Source: Collinsella sp. AM17-1 (lineage in GTDB: Bacteria; Actinomycetota; Coriobacteriia; Coriobacteriales; Coriobacteriaceae). From it: DNA of 64,000 bases. Shown here one piece after another: positions 8,107 through 19,032 of the stretch. Positions within the stretch are counted from its first letter, which is position 1, and each line of letters begins with the position of its first letter. The translations under genes and the position numbers were made by a program. The stretch is taken from the NCBI RefSeq assembly GCF_003470665.1, contig NZ_QRJZ01000004.1, positions 62,001 to 126,000 on the forward strand, in the 5' to 3' direction. Under the pieces are notes generated by a model. That model did not search any database. It was not told the origin of the DNA and was given only the letters and a program-made list of their open reading frames with translations.

Positions 8107-8967
8107 ATGAATCCCATTACCATGAAGCTCGTCGTCGATGATCTGATTCTGCAGGCTCTGCGCGAGGACATCACGTTTGAGGATGTGAGCACGGCGAGTG
8201 TGTGCCCCACGGCGCGCCCCGCCACGGTGGAGCTCATCGCCAAGGCCGATGGCATCATCGCGGGCTTGGATGTGTTCGCCCGCACCTTTGAGCTGCTGGA
8301 TTCGCAGAGCTCGGTGCTGTTTGATGTTGCCGACGGTGACGAGGTGCACGCCGGCGACCACGTGGGCCAGGTGCGCGGCGATGCGCGCGTGCTGCTTTCG
8401 GGCGAGCGCGTGGCGCTCAACTACCTGCAGCGCATGAGCGGTATCGCTACCTATACGCACAGAATGGCAGCGGCGCTCGAGGGTACCAAGACCGTGCTTG
8501 TCGACACACGCAAGACCACGCCGGGCATGCGCGTTTTCGAGAAGGCCGCGGTCGAGATCGGCGGCGGCAGCAACCATCGCTACAACCTGTCGACAGCCGT
8601 CATGCTCAAGGACAACCACATCGATGCTGCCGGTGGCGTGACGCGCGCGATCGAGATGGCGCGCGCCCACGCGTCGTTTACCACGACGGTCGAGATCGAG
8701 TGCGAGAACCTGGACATGGTGCGCGAGGCCGTGGAAGCCGGCGCCGACATCATCATGTTCGACAACATGACCCACGACGACATGGCCGCCGCTATCGAGC
8801 TTATCGCCGGTCGCGCCAAGACTGAGTGTTCGGGCAATGTGGACGTCAGCAATATTCGCGCCCTGGCCGATCTGGGCGTCGACTTTATTAGCTCGGGCGC
8901 GCTGACACACTCCGCCCCGATCCTCGACCTCTCGCTTAAGCACCTGCGTCTGCTGGACGGTAAATAA
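8107..8967 (+). CDS. nadC: Nicotinate-nucleotide pyrophosphorylase (carboxylating)
   Basis: NadC converts quinolinate and PRPP to nicotinate mononucleotide and CO2. It is 286 residues, the usual length. Motifs are SGERVALNYLQRMSGIAT, VDTRKTTPGMR, GGGSNHRYNL and MLKDNHI (phosphate and quinolinate binding), and the C-terminal barrel strand FISSGALTHS. The ATG at 8107 is immediately after the nadB stop. Its own stop overlaps the niaR start (TAATG), so the last two genes are coupled. Confidence 0.96.
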   Translation: MNPITMKLVVDDLILQALREDITFEDVSTASVCPTARPATVELIAKADGIIAGLDVFARTFELLDSQSSVLFDVADGDEVHAGDHVGQVRGDARVLLSGERVALNYLQRMSGIATYTHRMAAALEGTKTVLVDTRKTTPGMRVFEKAAVEIGGGSNHRYNLSTAVMLKDNHIDAAGGVTRAIEMARAHASFTTTVEIECENLDMVREAVEAGADIIMFDNMTHDDMAAAIELIAGRAKTECSGNVDVSNIRALADLGVDFISSGALTHSAPILDLSLKHLRLLDGK

Positions 8968-9512
8968 TGAACGCCCGCGAGCGCCGTCGTGCCATCATGG
9001 GCGTTCTCGAGGGAGCCAGGGAGCCCGTTTCGGGCAGCGCACTTGCCCGCGAGGTTGGCGTGAGCCGCCAGGTCGTGGTTCAGGATATTGCCCTGTTGCG
9101 CGCCGATGGGCACGATGTCGTGGCAACCAACCGCGGCTACGTGCTGCAGGAGGCACCCAGCAGCCCCGCCGTGCCCACGCGCTTGGTCAAGGTTCGCCAC
9201 AGCGTGGAGCAGGCAGGCGATGAGCTCACGAGTATCGTCGACGCCGGCGGCGCCGTGCTCAACGTGATCGTCAATCACCGCGTGTACGGTAAGATCACGG
9301 CCGACCTGGACATTCGCAATCGTCGCGATGTTGAGCGCTACCTGCACGATATCGAGAGCGGCAAGAGCTTTCCACTACTAACGGTGACGAGCGGCTACCA
9401 CTTCCATCGCATCGCCGCGGAAGACGAGCAGACCCTCGACGAGATCGAGGCCATACTCAAGGAGAAGGGCTACCTTGCCGATTTAATGCCCTACGAGGAC
9501 GATCTATCGTAG
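8967..9512 (+). CDS. niaR: NiaR-type transcriptional repressor of NAD synthesis
   Basis: This 181-residue protein has an N-terminal HTH_11 winged helix (GSALAREVGVSRQVVVQDIALLR, residues ~19-41) and a C-terminal 3H domain whose conserved histidines appear in VRHSVEQAGDEL, VNHRVYGKI and TSGYHFHRI. NiaR (YrxA) senses nicotinic acid and represses nad genes. It is the last gene of the nad operon and is likely autoregulated through 5561-5604. The start overlaps the nadC stop. Confidence 0.92.
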   Translation: MNARERRRAIMGVLEGAREPVSGSALAREVGVSRQVVVQDIALLRADGHDVVATNRGYVLQEAPSSPAVPTRLVKVRHSVEQAGDELTSIVDAGGAVLNVIVNHRVYGKITADLDIRNRRDVERYLHDIESGKSFPLLTVTSGYHFHRIAAEDEQTLDEIEAILKEKGYLADLMPYEDDLS

Positions 9513-9522
9513 CCGATGCTGC

Positions 9523-9620
9523 AAACGTCCCTAAGCGGCAATCTGACGTTCAATTGTCGGTCGCGTACAAAAGTACGCTTCCCTCCTCTTTCACGTCACC
9601 TTGCTCGCCTAGGGACGTTT
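9523..9620. repeat. Structured intergenic inverted repeat
   Basis: The arms 9523-9537 and 9606-9620 match at 14 of 15 positions (AAACGTCCCTAAGCG type). An inner GCGTAC-AAAA-GTACGC hairpin lies at 9563-9578. The outer arms resemble the GGGGACGTTC/GAACGTCCCC family seen elsewhere in the window. Confidence 0.55.
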
Positions 9621-9670
9621 TCGCTGACGTGAGCTCAACCTGCGATGGTGCCTAATTGGTTATCCGCACA

Positions 9671-9710
9671 AAAAAGGAGGCCTCCGCGGCGATGCGGAGG
9701 CCTCCTTTTT
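9671..9710. terminator. Bidirectional terminator, niaR / ferredoxin
   Basis: A perfect 17-bp stem (9671-9687 with 9694-9710, loop GGCGAT) has A-runs on the left arm and T-runs on the right. It lies between convergent genes, so it can stop both. Confidence 0.9.
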
Positions 9711-9749
9711 GTGCACGGTGTACTTTTGAGTGTGCAAGTGGGGGAGTTG

Positions 9750-9935
9750 TTACTCCTCGACGATCTCGGTGATCGCGCCAGCGGGGCAAGCGTCCTGGCA
9801 AGCGCCACAGGCGACGCAGGAGTCCTCGTCAGCGACGGTAGCGACGTCCTGGAGCTCCAGAACGCCAGCGGGGCAGGAGTCGACGCAAACGCCACAAGCG
9901 ATGCACTCGTCGGCATCAATTACGGGATGAGCCAT
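9750..9935 (-). CDS. 2[4Fe-4S] ferredoxin
   Basis: This is a 61-residue clostridial-type ferredoxin. It has two CxxCxxCxxxCP clusters: CIACGVCVDSCP (residues ~12-23) and CVACGACQDACP (~41-52), which give two [4Fe-4S] centres. It is a soluble low-potential electron carrier for anaerobic metabolism. The ATG at 9935 (MAHPVIDADE) follows GAGAGG; the longer open frame upstream has no ribosome site. It is monocistronic and terminates at 9671-9710. Confidence 0.95.
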   Translation of the reverse strand: MAHPVIDADECIACGVCVDSCPAGVLELQDVATVADEDSCVACGACQDACPAGAITEIVEE

Positions 9936-10156
9936 GGTAGTTTCCTCTCTGTTGACCGACGCTACAGGCGATGTGCGTCGGTTTGATTCGGGCAAAAACA
10001 TACCACGGGAGCGACCGTTTGCAATACCCTCTGACCGGCATCTTCATACCGTTCGCCGAGTATGCCACGGCTTACTAAAAAACATGCAGGTGAGGCCGCT
10101 GAGCTGCGCAAATGTTAGCTAAAGGTGACTCGAAATATTGAGCTATTGAGCGCGCC

Positions 10157-10270
10157 TGCGGAAAGGGCATCCCGTTATTTTGCCGAAAACAGGGTCGCTG
10201 TTTCCGGTTGGGCCCGCTAGCGGAAACTGCGACCCGGTATCAGCTCTCAAAACGGGACGAGCTTTCCGCA
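10157..10270. repeat. 114-bp imperfect palindrome upstream of dnaK
   Basis: TGCGGAAAG...CCCGTT at 10157 is mirrored by AACGGGA...CTTTCCGCA ending at 10270. Inside, GGGTCGCTGTTTCCG is mirrored by CGGAAACTGCGACCC, so the whole block can fold into one long stem. It lies in the 595-base gene-free stretch 9936-10530, about 125 bases before the dnaK promoter element. The rest of that stretch shows nothing else recognisable. Confidence 0.7.
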
Positions 10271-10394
10271 AGGCGGCCCCAGACACCTTCGGACCCAAAC
10301 CTCAGCCATCTCTACATAGATCTCAATAGATCTGCCGAGAACTCAAACAGCGCATCTACCTGCGAATTTAAGAACCTAAACTCTCGGCAATAAG

Positions 10395-10429
10395 AAATCT
10401 TATATGAATTGACTTAGATTTTGTATATT
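10395..10429 (+). promoter_or_regulatory. dnaK promoter element shared with clpB (candidate HspR site)
   Basis: AAATCT (10395-10400), 15 bases, AGATTT (10416-10421), then TATATT (10424-10429) as a likely -10. The same AAATCT-N15-AGATTT arrangement with TATA a few bases later precedes clpB at 21428. hspR closes the dnaK operon, so this is the best candidate for its operator, although it is not the classic HAIR sequence. Confidence 0.6.
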
Positions 10430-10530
10430 CCGGCCCATAAGGGGATACACTACATCCTGAAAGACAAGCCGAAGCACCGCGCGACAGACCGCCGAGTTGG
10501 TGCAAACGCACAAGAGAGAGGGAATTTCTA

Positions 10531-12423
<1,893 letters not shown>

Positions 12424-12425
12424 TC

Positions 12426-13268
12426 ATGTCCGCCCGTAAAGCTCGCGCGGAGGCGGCTGCCGCTGGCGCCGCCCCCGTTGACTCTGAGGAGAAGGACGTG
12501 AAGATTCCCGTAGAGGCCGTCGACGATACCGAGGCCAACGAGGCCGAGGCCGCCGAGGCTGCCGAGAACCAGGTAGAGGATCCCAACAAGGAGGCGACGA
12601 TGACCGAGGACGAGATGGTGGAAGCCGCTATCCGCGCCGGTGAAGAAGCCGCCGACAACGACTTTAAGCTCAAGTTCGAGCAGGCCCAAAAAGAGCTTGC
12701 CGACGTGCGCCATGAGCTCGATGCTGCGGCAGAGGCTCAGAAGGCCGCCGAGGACAAGGCAAAGGACGCCACCGAGCGTACCGCCCGTCTGCAGGCCGAC
12801 TGGGAGAACTTCCGTCGCCGCACCGCCAATGAGCGTATCGCCGAGCGCGAGCGCGCGACCGAGAAGCTTGTCACCGCGCTGTTGCCGGTGATTGACGATA
12901 TCGAGCGCGCGATCGACCATGCCCGCAGCCAAGAGCTTTCCGACGACTTTAAGCAGTTCGTCGATGGCGTTGACGCGGTACATGCCAAGCTGCTCGACGT
13001 TTTTGCGCACGAGGGCGTTGAGCCCATCGACCCCAAGGGCGAGGCGTTCGATCCGCTCGAGCACCAGGCTGTGGGTCGCGTCGAGGACGCATCGCAGTAT
13101 GACGAGACCGTCAACGATGTGTACCAGAAGGGCTACCGCATGGCGGATCGCATCCTGCGTTCCGCGATGGTGACGGTGACCTACGGTGGCGAGAAGCGCC
13201 CCGCACCGGAGCCCGAAGCGGCGCCCGAGGATGCTACGGCCGATACGGCCGAGAGCACCGAGGAGTAA
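12426..13268 (+). CDS. grpE: Nucleotide exchange factor GrpE
   Basis: GrpE releases ADP from DnaK. The 280-residue protein is long for the family (~200) because of an acidic, Ala/Glu-rich N-terminal extension of about 80 residues. A long coiled coil follows (FEQAQKELADVRHELDAA), then the GrpE signature ENFRRRTANER and the C-terminal beta domain with GEAFDPLEHQAVG and VYQKGYRMADRILRSAMV. It starts two bases after the dnaK stop. A strong hairpin immediately downstream may lower expression of dnaJ. Confidence 0.96.
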   Translation: MSARKARAEAAAAGAAPVDSEEKDVKIPVEAVDDTEANEAEAAEAAENQVEDPNKEATMTEDEMVEAAIRAGEEAADNDFKLKFEQAQKELADVRHELDAAAEAQKAAEDKAKDATERTARLQADWENFRRRTANERIAERERATEKLVTALLPVIDDIERAIDHARSQELSDDFKQFVDGVDAVHAKLLDVFAHEGVEPIDPKGEAFDPLEHQAVGRVEDASQYDETVNDVYQKGYRMADRILRSAMVTVTYGGEKRPAPEPEAAPEDATADTAESTEE

Positions 13269-13273
13269 TTGAG

Positions 13274-13303
13274 AAGGGCCCCGGGGCAACACCCGGGGCC
13301 CTT
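13274..13303 (+). terminator. Hairpin between grpE and dnaJ
   Basis: A perfect 12-bp GC-rich stem (13274-13285 with 13292-13303) with a 6-base loop is followed by a short CTTTCT tract. Because dnaJ and hspR follow on the same strand, it is probably a partial terminator or mRNA-processing/stability hairpin. Confidence 0.65.
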
Positions 13304-13376
13304 TCTGGCCTAGTGCCATATGAAAGCGTGAGCCGTCGTCTGCATGGGCGGCGGACGTAACAGGAGAGGAGCTACG

Positions 13377-14342
13377 ATGGCTGCAGGCAAAACCTTCTAT
13401 GACATCCTGGGCGTATCCAAGAGCGCCTCCGACAAAGAGATCAAGAGCGCGTTTCGCAAGCTCGCGCAAAAATATCACCCCGATGCCGGCGGCGACGAGG
13501 CCAAGTTCAAGGAGATCAGCGAGGCCTACGAAACGCTTTCGGATGAGAAGAAGCGCAAAGAGTACGACCAGATGCTCATGTTCGGCGGCATGCCGGGCGC
13601 GGGCGGCGCGTATGGCGGCGGCTACGGGGCCGGCGCGGGCGCCAGCGGCTGGGGCGATATCTTCGACAGCATCTTTAGCGGCAACGGCGCCTGGGGCAGC
13701 GATTGGGGCTCGGGCTTTGCCGGGGCTGCGGGCGCTGCCGGTGCCGGCGCTGGCCGCAGCCGTGCTCGCAAGGGCGGCGACCTGTCGCTGACTGTCGACG
13801 TGACGGCCGAGGACGCGTTTCGCGGCGTGACGCACAAGGTCACCTATCGCATTCCCTCGACGGGCGAGCAGCAGACCATTACGGTCTCGGTGCCCGCGGG
13901 CGCGGTCGACGGAGGCAAGCTGCGTTACAAGCGTCGCGGCGAGTATGGCGTTGCCGGCGGCGAGCGCGGCGACCTGGTCGTGACCACGCACGTGGAGGAG
14001 CATCCGCTGTTTAAGCGTAAAGGTGCCGACGTGACCATGGAGGTACCGGTCTCGGTCTATGAGGCGGCGCTCGGCTGCACGGTGGACGTGCCGACGCCCG
14101 GCGGTGCGACGGTTCGTCTGAAGGTGCCCGCGGGTACCCAGACGGGCAAGAAGTTCCGCTTTAAGGAGATGGGCGCGCCCGACGTTAAGCACCGTGGCCG
14201 CACGGGTGCGCTGCTCGTCGAGATCAAGGTGCAGGTCCCCACAAATCTATCCGATGACGAGCGTGATGCCATGACCAAGCTGCGCGAGGCCGACACACGC
14301 GACTATCGCGAGAAGGTCAATCGTTACAAGGCGACGTACTAG
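13377..14342 (+). CDS. dnaJ: DnaJ-class co-chaperone without zinc finger
   Basis: This 321-residue J-protein has a J domain at 1-70 with the HPD motif ([13 protein letters not shown]), a Gly/Ala-rich linker (~75-130) and the two C-terminal beta-barrel substrate domains from about residue 138 ([17 protein letters not shown]). The four CxxCxGxG zinc-finger repeats of classical DnaJ are absent, so it is CbpA/type-II-like. The start at 13377 is chosen for AGGAGAGGAG upstream, not the in-frame ATG at 13344. It stimulates DnaK ATPase and delivers clients. Confidence 0.93.
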   Translation: MAAGKTFYDILGVSKSASDKEIKSAFRKLAQKYHPDAGGDEAKFKEISEAYETLSDEKKRKEYDQMLMFGGMPGAGGAYGGGYGAGAGASGWGDIFDSIFSGNGAWGSDWGSGFAGAAGAAGAGAGRSRARKGGDLSLTVDVTAEDAFRGVTHKVTYRIPSTGEQQTITVSVPAGAVDGGKLRYKRRGEYGVAGGERGDLVVTTHVEEHPLFKRKGADVTMEVPVSVYEAALGCTVDVPTPGGATVRLKVPAGTQTGKKFRFKEMGAPDVKHRGRTGALLVEIKVQVPTNLSDDERDAMTKLREADTRDYREKVNRYKATY

Positions 14343-14414
14343 GGCGGTCGTGGCGCACGCCCGCGCCCGCGGGCTTATGATGGACGATAACGAGACGGAA
14401 AGGGGTCAGGTAGC

Positions 14415-14831
14415 ATGGCCGAGGACAATAGGAACAAACCGCTGTACATGATCAGCGTGGCGGCCGAGCTGACCGGCATGCACCCGCAGACTCTGCGCGT
14501 CTACGAGTCCAAGGGCCTGGTGAATCCTCAGCGCTCGGGCGGTAACACGCGCCTGTATTCGCGTGCCGATATCGAGCGTCTGGAACTCATCAACCAGCTG
14601 ACCGACGAGGGCATCAACCTCGCCGGCGTGGTGCGCATCCTCGATATGAAGGAGCGTGCTGAGGAGCGCGAGCGCGAGAACGAGAAGCTCCGCGCTCGCG
14701 TGCGCCAGCTCGAGGACGAGCTGCACGAGTACAAGATGCAAAAGAAGATCACCGCCCTGGCCCCGCGCGATGGCTCAGTCAACCCCGAGCAAGTCATGCG
14801 CAAGCTGCTAGGTACGGGCGGCGACGTATAG
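14415..14831 (+). CDS. hspR: MerR-family heat-shock repressor HspR
   Basis: This 138-residue protein has an N-terminal MerR winged helix (YMISVAAELTGMHPQTLRVY, then RSGGNTRLYSRADIERLE) and a C-terminal coiled coil rich in ERE/KLR heptads. HspR represses dnaK and clpB operons in actinobacteria, using DnaK as co-repressor. Its place at the end of dnaK-grpE-dnaJ is the standard actinobacterial arrangement. ATG 14415 follows AAGGGG. Candidate operators are 10395-10429 and 21428-21463. Confidence 0.94.
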   Translation: MAEDNRNKPLYMISVAAELTGMHPQTLRVYESKGLVNPQRSGGNTRLYSRADIERLELINQLTDEGINLAGVVRILDMKERAEERERENEKLRARVRQLEDELHEYKMQKKITALAPRDGSVNPEQVMRKLLGTGGDV

Positions 14832-14848
14832 CTCCGCCGGCGCTGCCG

Positions 14849-15066
14849 GGCACTCATTGGGGACGTACTTAAATGAGTGCCCCAAAATGAGAGTGGATAA
14901 TCTCCCGTTTTTGGCCTATGTGCAGGCTCAAAGTGGGAGATTACCCACTCTCGTCATTTCGGCACTTGGGGACGTTCCTTTTCTGGTCATTGGGGACAGA
15001 CTTAAATGAGTAGTCGTTGGGGACGTTCTTGTTTGACTAGTCGTTTAAGAACGTCCCCAATGACTA
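14849..15066. repeat. Cluster of intergenic inverted repeats (GGGGACGTTC family)
   Basis: Three nested palindromes fill most of the gap 14832-15206: GGGCACTCATT...AATGAGTGCCC (14849-14882), AGAGTGG.TAATCTCCC...GGGAGATTA.CCACTCT (about 14890-14953), and TAGTCGTTGGGGACGTTCTT...AAGAACGTCCCCAATGACTA (15011-15066). The last recurs at 33143 and 36833. No gene is seen here; hspR may terminate in the first hairpin. Confidence 0.8.
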
Positions 15067-15206
15067 CCCTGCGCTAAGCTCGCCCTATGCTTTACTGAGA
15101 TAAAGTGAACGTGCAGATTCGTAACCCGCTCGCAACCGTTCTATGGCACGATATTGAACGAATGTATGCTATGCGCCCAAATCTTTTGGGCAGAGTGGGA
15201 GACAGT

Positions 15207-17507
15207 ATGGTCAAGCTGTACGAGGACGGCATCTACCTGCGCGGCGGCAGCGAGGTTGTGCCTGCGGCCGAGGCTGCCGAGCGCGGTATTACGCAGACGC
15301 CCGAGGACGCCAAGCGTGGCACCATCGCGTATTCAATCCTCCAGGCACACAATACGTCCGGAGACCCCAAGGCACTCAAGATTCGCTTCGACGCCATGGC
15401 GAGCCACGACATCACCTTTGTCGGCATCATCCAGACGGCGCGCGCCTCGGGCATGGAGCAGTTCCCGCTGCCCTACGTGCTCACCAACTGCCATAACTCG
15501 CTGTGCGCCGTGGGCGGCACCATCAACGAGGACGATCACGTCTTTGGCCTCTCGGCTGCCAAGAAGTACGGCGGCATTTTCGTCCCGCCGCATATCGCCG
15601 TCATCCACTCCTTTATGCGTGAGAACTTCGCCGGCTGCGGCAAGATGATCTTGGGCTCCGACTCGCACACCCGCTACGGCGCTCTGGGCACCATGGCCGT
15701 GGGCGAGGGCGGTGGCGAGCTGGCAAAGCAGCTGCTGCGCGACACCTACGATGTCGCCTATCCCGGTGTCGTGGCTATCTACCTCACGGGCGCCCCGCGT
15801 CCCGGCGTCGGCCCACACGACGTGGCACTCGCCATTATCCGCGCCGTCTTTGCCAAGGGCTATGTCAAGAACAAGGTCATGGAGTTCGTGGGCCCCGGCA
15901 TCGCGAGCATGACGACCGATTACCGCAACGGCGTCGACGTCATGACCACCGAGACCACCTGCCTTTCCTCCATCTGGGCAACCGACGAGGACACGCACGC
16001 GTTTTTGACCATGCACGGTCGCGGCGACGACTACCGCGAGCTCAAGCCCGCCGATGTCGCCTACTACGACGGCTGCGTCGAGGTCGATCTGTCGAGCATC
16101 AAGCCCATGATCGCCCTGCCGTTCCATCCTTCCAACGGCTTTGAGATCGACGAGCTCAATGAGAACCTCGAGGACATCCTTCACGAGGTGGAGCTCGAGG
16201 CCGCCAAGATCGGCGAGGGCAAGACGCACTTTAGCCTGCTCGACAAGATCGTCGACGGCAAGCTGCATGTGCAGCAGGGCGTTATCGCCGGCTGCTCGGG
16301 CGGCAACTACGATTCCGTGGTCCAGGCTGCCCGCGTGCTCAAGGGTGCCAACACCGGCTGCGGCGAGTTCTCGCTGTCGGTCTATCCCACGAGCCAGCCC
16401 GTGGCGCTCGAGCTCACGCGTCGCGGCTATATCTACGACCTTATGGAGGCCGGCGCGATCGTGCGCACGGCGTTCTGCGGCCCGTGCTTTGGCGCCGGCG
16501 ACACGCCCGCCAACAACGGCCTTTCGATCCGCCACACCACGCGCAACTTCCCCAACCGCGAGGGTTCCAAGCCGGGCAATGGCCAGCTGAGCGCCGTGGC
16601 TCTGATGGACGCCCGCTCCATCGCGGCGACGGCAGCCAACGGCGGCGTTCTGACGCCGGCGACCGACCTGCCCGAGGACACCTGGGACGAGGCATGCGAG
16701 TATACCTTCGACGACGCGCCGTACAAAAAGCGCGTGTACTGGGGCTTTGGCAAGGCGGAGCCTGCCGACGAGCTGGTCGAAGGCCCCAACATCAAGCCGT
16801 GGCCCGCGATGGAGCCGCTCGGCGACGACATCCTGCTCAAGGTGTGCTCCAAGATCATGGACCCGGTCACCACGACCGACGAGCTCATTCCCTCGGGCGA
16901 GACGAGCTCCTTCCGCTCCAACCCGCTGGGCCTGGCCGAGTTTACGCTGAGCCGCCGCGACCCGGCATACGTGGGTCGCTCCAAGGAGGTCGACGCCGTG
17001 GAGAAGCGCCGCGTGGCCGGCGAGGCCACGGGCGACCTGGCGGCGCTCGATGCCGAGCTTGCCGGCGTGTTTGAGGCGCTGGCCGGCGCGGGTGTCGCGG
17101 CCGACGCCAAGGCGACCGAGTACGGCTCCATGCTCTATGCCAAGAAGCCTGGTGACGGCTCTGCCCGCGAGCAGGCCGCGAGCTGTCAGCGCGTGATCGG
17201 CGGCCTGGCCAACATCGTCCACGAGTACGCCACCAAGCGCTATCGCTCCAACGTGATGAACTGGGGTATGGTGCCCTTCCAGATGGAGGCCGAGCCCAAC
17301 TTTGAGGTGGGCGATTACGTTTTCGTGCCGGGTATCCGTGCCGCGCTCGATGGCGATCTGCAGAACATCGCCGCCTACGTGGTGCGCGCCGACGGTGCTG
17401 TTGAGCAGATTGAGCTCTACATTGCCGACATGACGGCAGAGGAGCGTGCCATCGTCAAGGCCGGCTGCCTGATCAACTACAACAAGTTCAAGGCCGCTGC
17501 CGAGTAA
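15207..17507 (+). CDS. Aconitase-family hydratase
   Basis: This protein of about 766 residues belongs to the aconitase superfamily. It has the substrate/Fe-S features [40 protein letters not shown] and [16 protein letters not shown], and a swivel domain at the C-terminus ([14 protein letters not shown]). It is closer to the uncharacterised YbhJ-like hydratases than to housekeeping AcnA or AcnB, so the substrate is uncertain. I prefer ATG 15207 ([11 protein letters not shown]), with GGGAG upstream. The frame is open to a GTG at 15105, but the intervening DNA lacks a good ribosome site. Confidence 0.88.
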   Translation: MVKLYEDGIYLRGGSEVVPAAEAAERGITQTPEDAKRGTIAYSILQAHNTSGDPKALKIRFDAMASHDITFVGIIQTARASGMEQFPLPYVLTNCHNSLCAVGGTINEDDHVFGLSAAKKYGGIFVPPHIAVIHSFMRENFAGCGKMILGSDSHTRYGALGTMAVGEGGGELAKQLLRDTYDVAYPGVVAIYLTGAPRPGVGPHDVALAIIRAVFAKGYVKNKVMEFVGPGIASMTTDYRNGVDVMTTETTCLSSIWATDEDTHAFLTMHGRGDDYRELKPADVAYYDGCVEVDLSSIKPMIALPFHPSNGFEIDELNENLEDILHEVELEAAKIGEGKTHFSLLDKIVDGKLHVQQGVIAGCSGGNYDSVVQAARVLKGANTGCGEFSLSVYPTSQPVALELTRRGYIYDLMEAGAIVRTAFCGPCFGAGDTPANNGLSIRHTTRNFPNREGSKPGNGQLSAVALMDARSIAATAANGGVLTPATDLPEDTWDEACEYTFDDAPYKKRVYWGFGKAEPADELVEGPNIKPWPAMEPLGDDILLKVCSKIMDPVTTTDELIPSGETSSFRSNPLGLAEFTLSRRDPAYVGRSKEVDAVEKRRVAGEATGDLAALDAELAGVFEALAGAGVAADAKATEYGSMLYAKKPGDGSAREQAASCQRVIGGLANIVHEYATKRYRSNVMNWGMVPFQMEAEPNFEVGDYVFVPGIRAALDGDLQNIAAYVVRADGAVEQIELYIADMTAEERAIVKAGCLINYNKFKAAAE

Positions 17508-17522
17508 CTCTGCTGTACGCCC

Positions 17523-17675
17523 CTGCCACACCTTTCCCTCGTGCTCACGCGCTTCGCGAGGGTCGCCCGAGGGAAAGGTGTGGCCGGGGCTACCGCGACG
17601 CTCTCGTTGGGTCTTGAGGGACGCCAAAAATAGACTTGCTTGAAGCCGCTTCTCTTAATGGGGCGGCTTCTTTTT
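17523..17675. terminator. Inverted repeat and rho-independent terminator after the hydratase
   Basis: CCACACCTTTCCCTCG (17526-17541) pairs with CGAGGGAAAGGTGTGG near 17568-17583. Beyond it GAAGCCGC...GCGGCTTC followed by TTTTT (about 17642-17675) is a classic terminator for the hydratase gene. Confidence 0.75.
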
Positions 17676-17680
17676 GTCGA

Positions 17681-17705
17681 AAACCACCACAAAGGTGCCT
17701 GTCCG
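17681..17705. repeat. Half copy of the CCACCACAAAGG hairpin repeat
   Basis: AAACCACCACAAAGGTGCCTGTCC matches the left half of the hairpins at 18550 and 20302. The right arm is missing here. Confidence 0.6.
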
Positions 17706-17713
17706 GCGGGTTC

Positions 17714-18361
17714 TTATTTCGATGGGGTCCAGGTTATCTCATCGTCAAATAGCCAAGTGCGTGCTGAGCCGCTGTCGCGCGCTGTCTGTGGATCGGGCTC
17801 GCAGGTTTGTTCGTAGGCATCCTCGGTACACTGATCCATAAAACTGACGACTGCCGTCTGGTCGCCCTCCATGACGTAGATTACGTCGCCATCCGAGATA
17901 TAGACCCCCGGCCCTTCATTGTCCACATAGCCGGGGTCGTATGAGACGTTGCACAGTCTGCTCCCGTTTGCTGCATCGAGTTCAAGGGTCGAATGATACC
18001 CGCCATTCATTTGGCTATTCTTGACTCGATATATTACGGCGCCGTACCACCGCTTAAACGTCTTGCCTTTGAGCAACTTGGCTGCCTTACCGATAAGCTG
18101 CTCATCTTTGGTATAGCGCGTGGCCCCAAGTTCGATACGGGGATAGTTGCTGACCCCAAGCGCTGCGGGCGTACCGTCAAAATCGACGGTGATCGAATCG
18201 GGTTTGACGATATCGGTGAGGATTTCGATGGGATAGCTTACGGTCTCAATCACCGCCTGCGTTGCAGAGGCGGGGAGAAATGCGAGATAGATAATGCCCA
18301 CGCCGACTGCGGTAATCGCAAACGCTAAGACGAGTAGGCCGATATAGGTGGAGCGTTTCAC
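17714..18361 (-). CDS. Membrane-anchored protein of unknown function (215 aa)
   Basis: A single N-terminal hydrophobic segment (YIGLLVLAFAITAVGVGIIY, ~5-26) follows a short positive start, so the remainder faces the outside. The body is a soluble beta-rich domain with two or three cysteines and acidic stretches; I recognise no family. The start is GTG 18361 with GAGGTG upstream. It resembles the protein at 20394 in size and topology (N-terminal anchor, extracellular domain), though I see no close sequence match. It is monocistronic. Confidence 0.72.
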   Translation of the reverse strand: MKRSTYIGLLVLAFAITAVGVGIIYLAFLPASATQAVIETVSYPIEILTDIVKPDSITVDFDGTPAALGVSNYPRIELGATRYTKDEQLIGKAAKLLKGKTFKRWYGAVIYRVKNSQMNGGYHSTLELDAANGSRLCNVSYDPGYVDNEGPGVYISDGDVIYVMEGDQTAVVSFMDQCTEDAYEQTCEPDPQTARDSGSARTWLFDDEITWTPSK

Positions 18362-18549
18362 GGTGGGGCACCTCGCTTACAATATGCAATCATTAAAATA
18401 AATGATATCAGCTTGCGACAATATTCAAAAGAAAGCGATCGTTCGAAATGGGGGGGGGCTAAAAGGCCCTATTGGGCTTCGATTTGGGATCGCCAAACGT
18501 AGACTGGGCTTGATGCCGCCTCTTTTAATCGGGGCTGATTCTTCTCTGG

Positions 18550-18584
18550 ACCACCACAAAGGGGACAGGCGCCTTTGTGGTGGT
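18550..18584. repeat. CCACCACAAAGG hairpin repeat
   Basis: A perfect 13-bp stem ACCACCACAAAGG (18550-18562) / CCTTTGTGGTGGT (18572-18584). It ends eight bases before the alternating 15-bp array, exactly as at 21188-21223. The gap 18362-19032 holds only these repeats and the tandem repeat at 18956, with a G-run near 18450. Confidence 0.85.
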
Positions 18585-18592
18585 TTCATTGG

Positions 18593-18807
18593 TCTCAATC
18601 TGTAACAGCTGGGCTGCAAAAAGCGGGTTTGGTGTTACAGGTTGAGATTTTCGGACGGGGCTCCGCGGTTAATCTCGATCTGTAACATCTGGACCCCAAT
18701 TTGCCGAGTAGTTGTTACAGATTGAGACAAACGGTTGCCGTCGATCGCTTCATCTAAATCTGTAACACCTGGGACCGAAAAGGGCCGCTGGATGTTACAG
18801 GTTGAGA
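18593..18807. repeat. Array of a 15-bp element in alternating orientation, 25-bp spacers (6 copies)
   Basis: Copies of TCTCAATCTGTAACA or its reverse complement sit at 18593, 18633, 18673, 18713, 18753 and 18793. The orientation alternates and every spacer is 25 bases, an exact 40-bp period. Each neighbouring pair can form a 15-bp hairpin. A few copies carry one or two substitutions. Spacers resemble those of the second array at 21231. Confidence 0.9.
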
Positions 18808-18829
18808 CAGCGGGGTGTGTTGGAGCGAA

Positions 18830-18860
18830 AACCACCACAAAGGCCCCTTGCGGTGGTTTT
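18830..18860. repeat. Degenerate CCACCACAAAGG hairpin repeat
   Basis: AAAACCACCACAAAGG, then CCTTGCGGTGGTTTTT: the same family as 18550 with a mutated right arm. The T-run gives it terminator character. Confidence 0.7.
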
Positions 18861-18955
18861 TGAGGGGCCAAATGTTTTCCTGTTAGAGTCCAACGCGGAC
18901 TGTTGGCACCTTTAGTTGTTAGCGGCGGGAAACGGCCGCATGATTAAATAGTTGA

Positions 18956-19018
18956 ACTATTCTCACTACTTTCACTATTTGCACTATTGATACTATAATC
19001 ACGATAACGACGACAGTA
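18956..19018. repeat. 9-bp tandem repeat upstream of the AAA ATPase
   Basis: Five consecutive 9-mers follow the pattern ACTATTNNN (18956-19000: ACTATTCTC, ACTACTTTC, ACTATTTGC, ACTATTGAT, ACTATAATC), with two weaker ones (ACGATAACG, ACGACAGTA) to 19018. The block ends at the ribosome site of the gene at 19033, an iteron-like position suited to autoregulation. Confidence 0.75.
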
Positions 19019-19032
19019 GGAAGGTGGGGACA

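Noticed and set aside
6709..8943. Very long antisense open frame opposite nadB/nadC (and similar ones opposite dnaK, grpE-dnaJ, the hydratase, clpB and the PTS genes)
   Set aside because: They mirror the third-position GC bias of the real genes, have no ribosome sites and encode Gly/Leu/Val/His-rich sequence with no recognisable domain.
18593..18807. Possible CRISPR array
   Set aside because: Repeats are only 15 bp, alternate in orientation, and spacers are shared between the two arrays; no cas genes are in the window.
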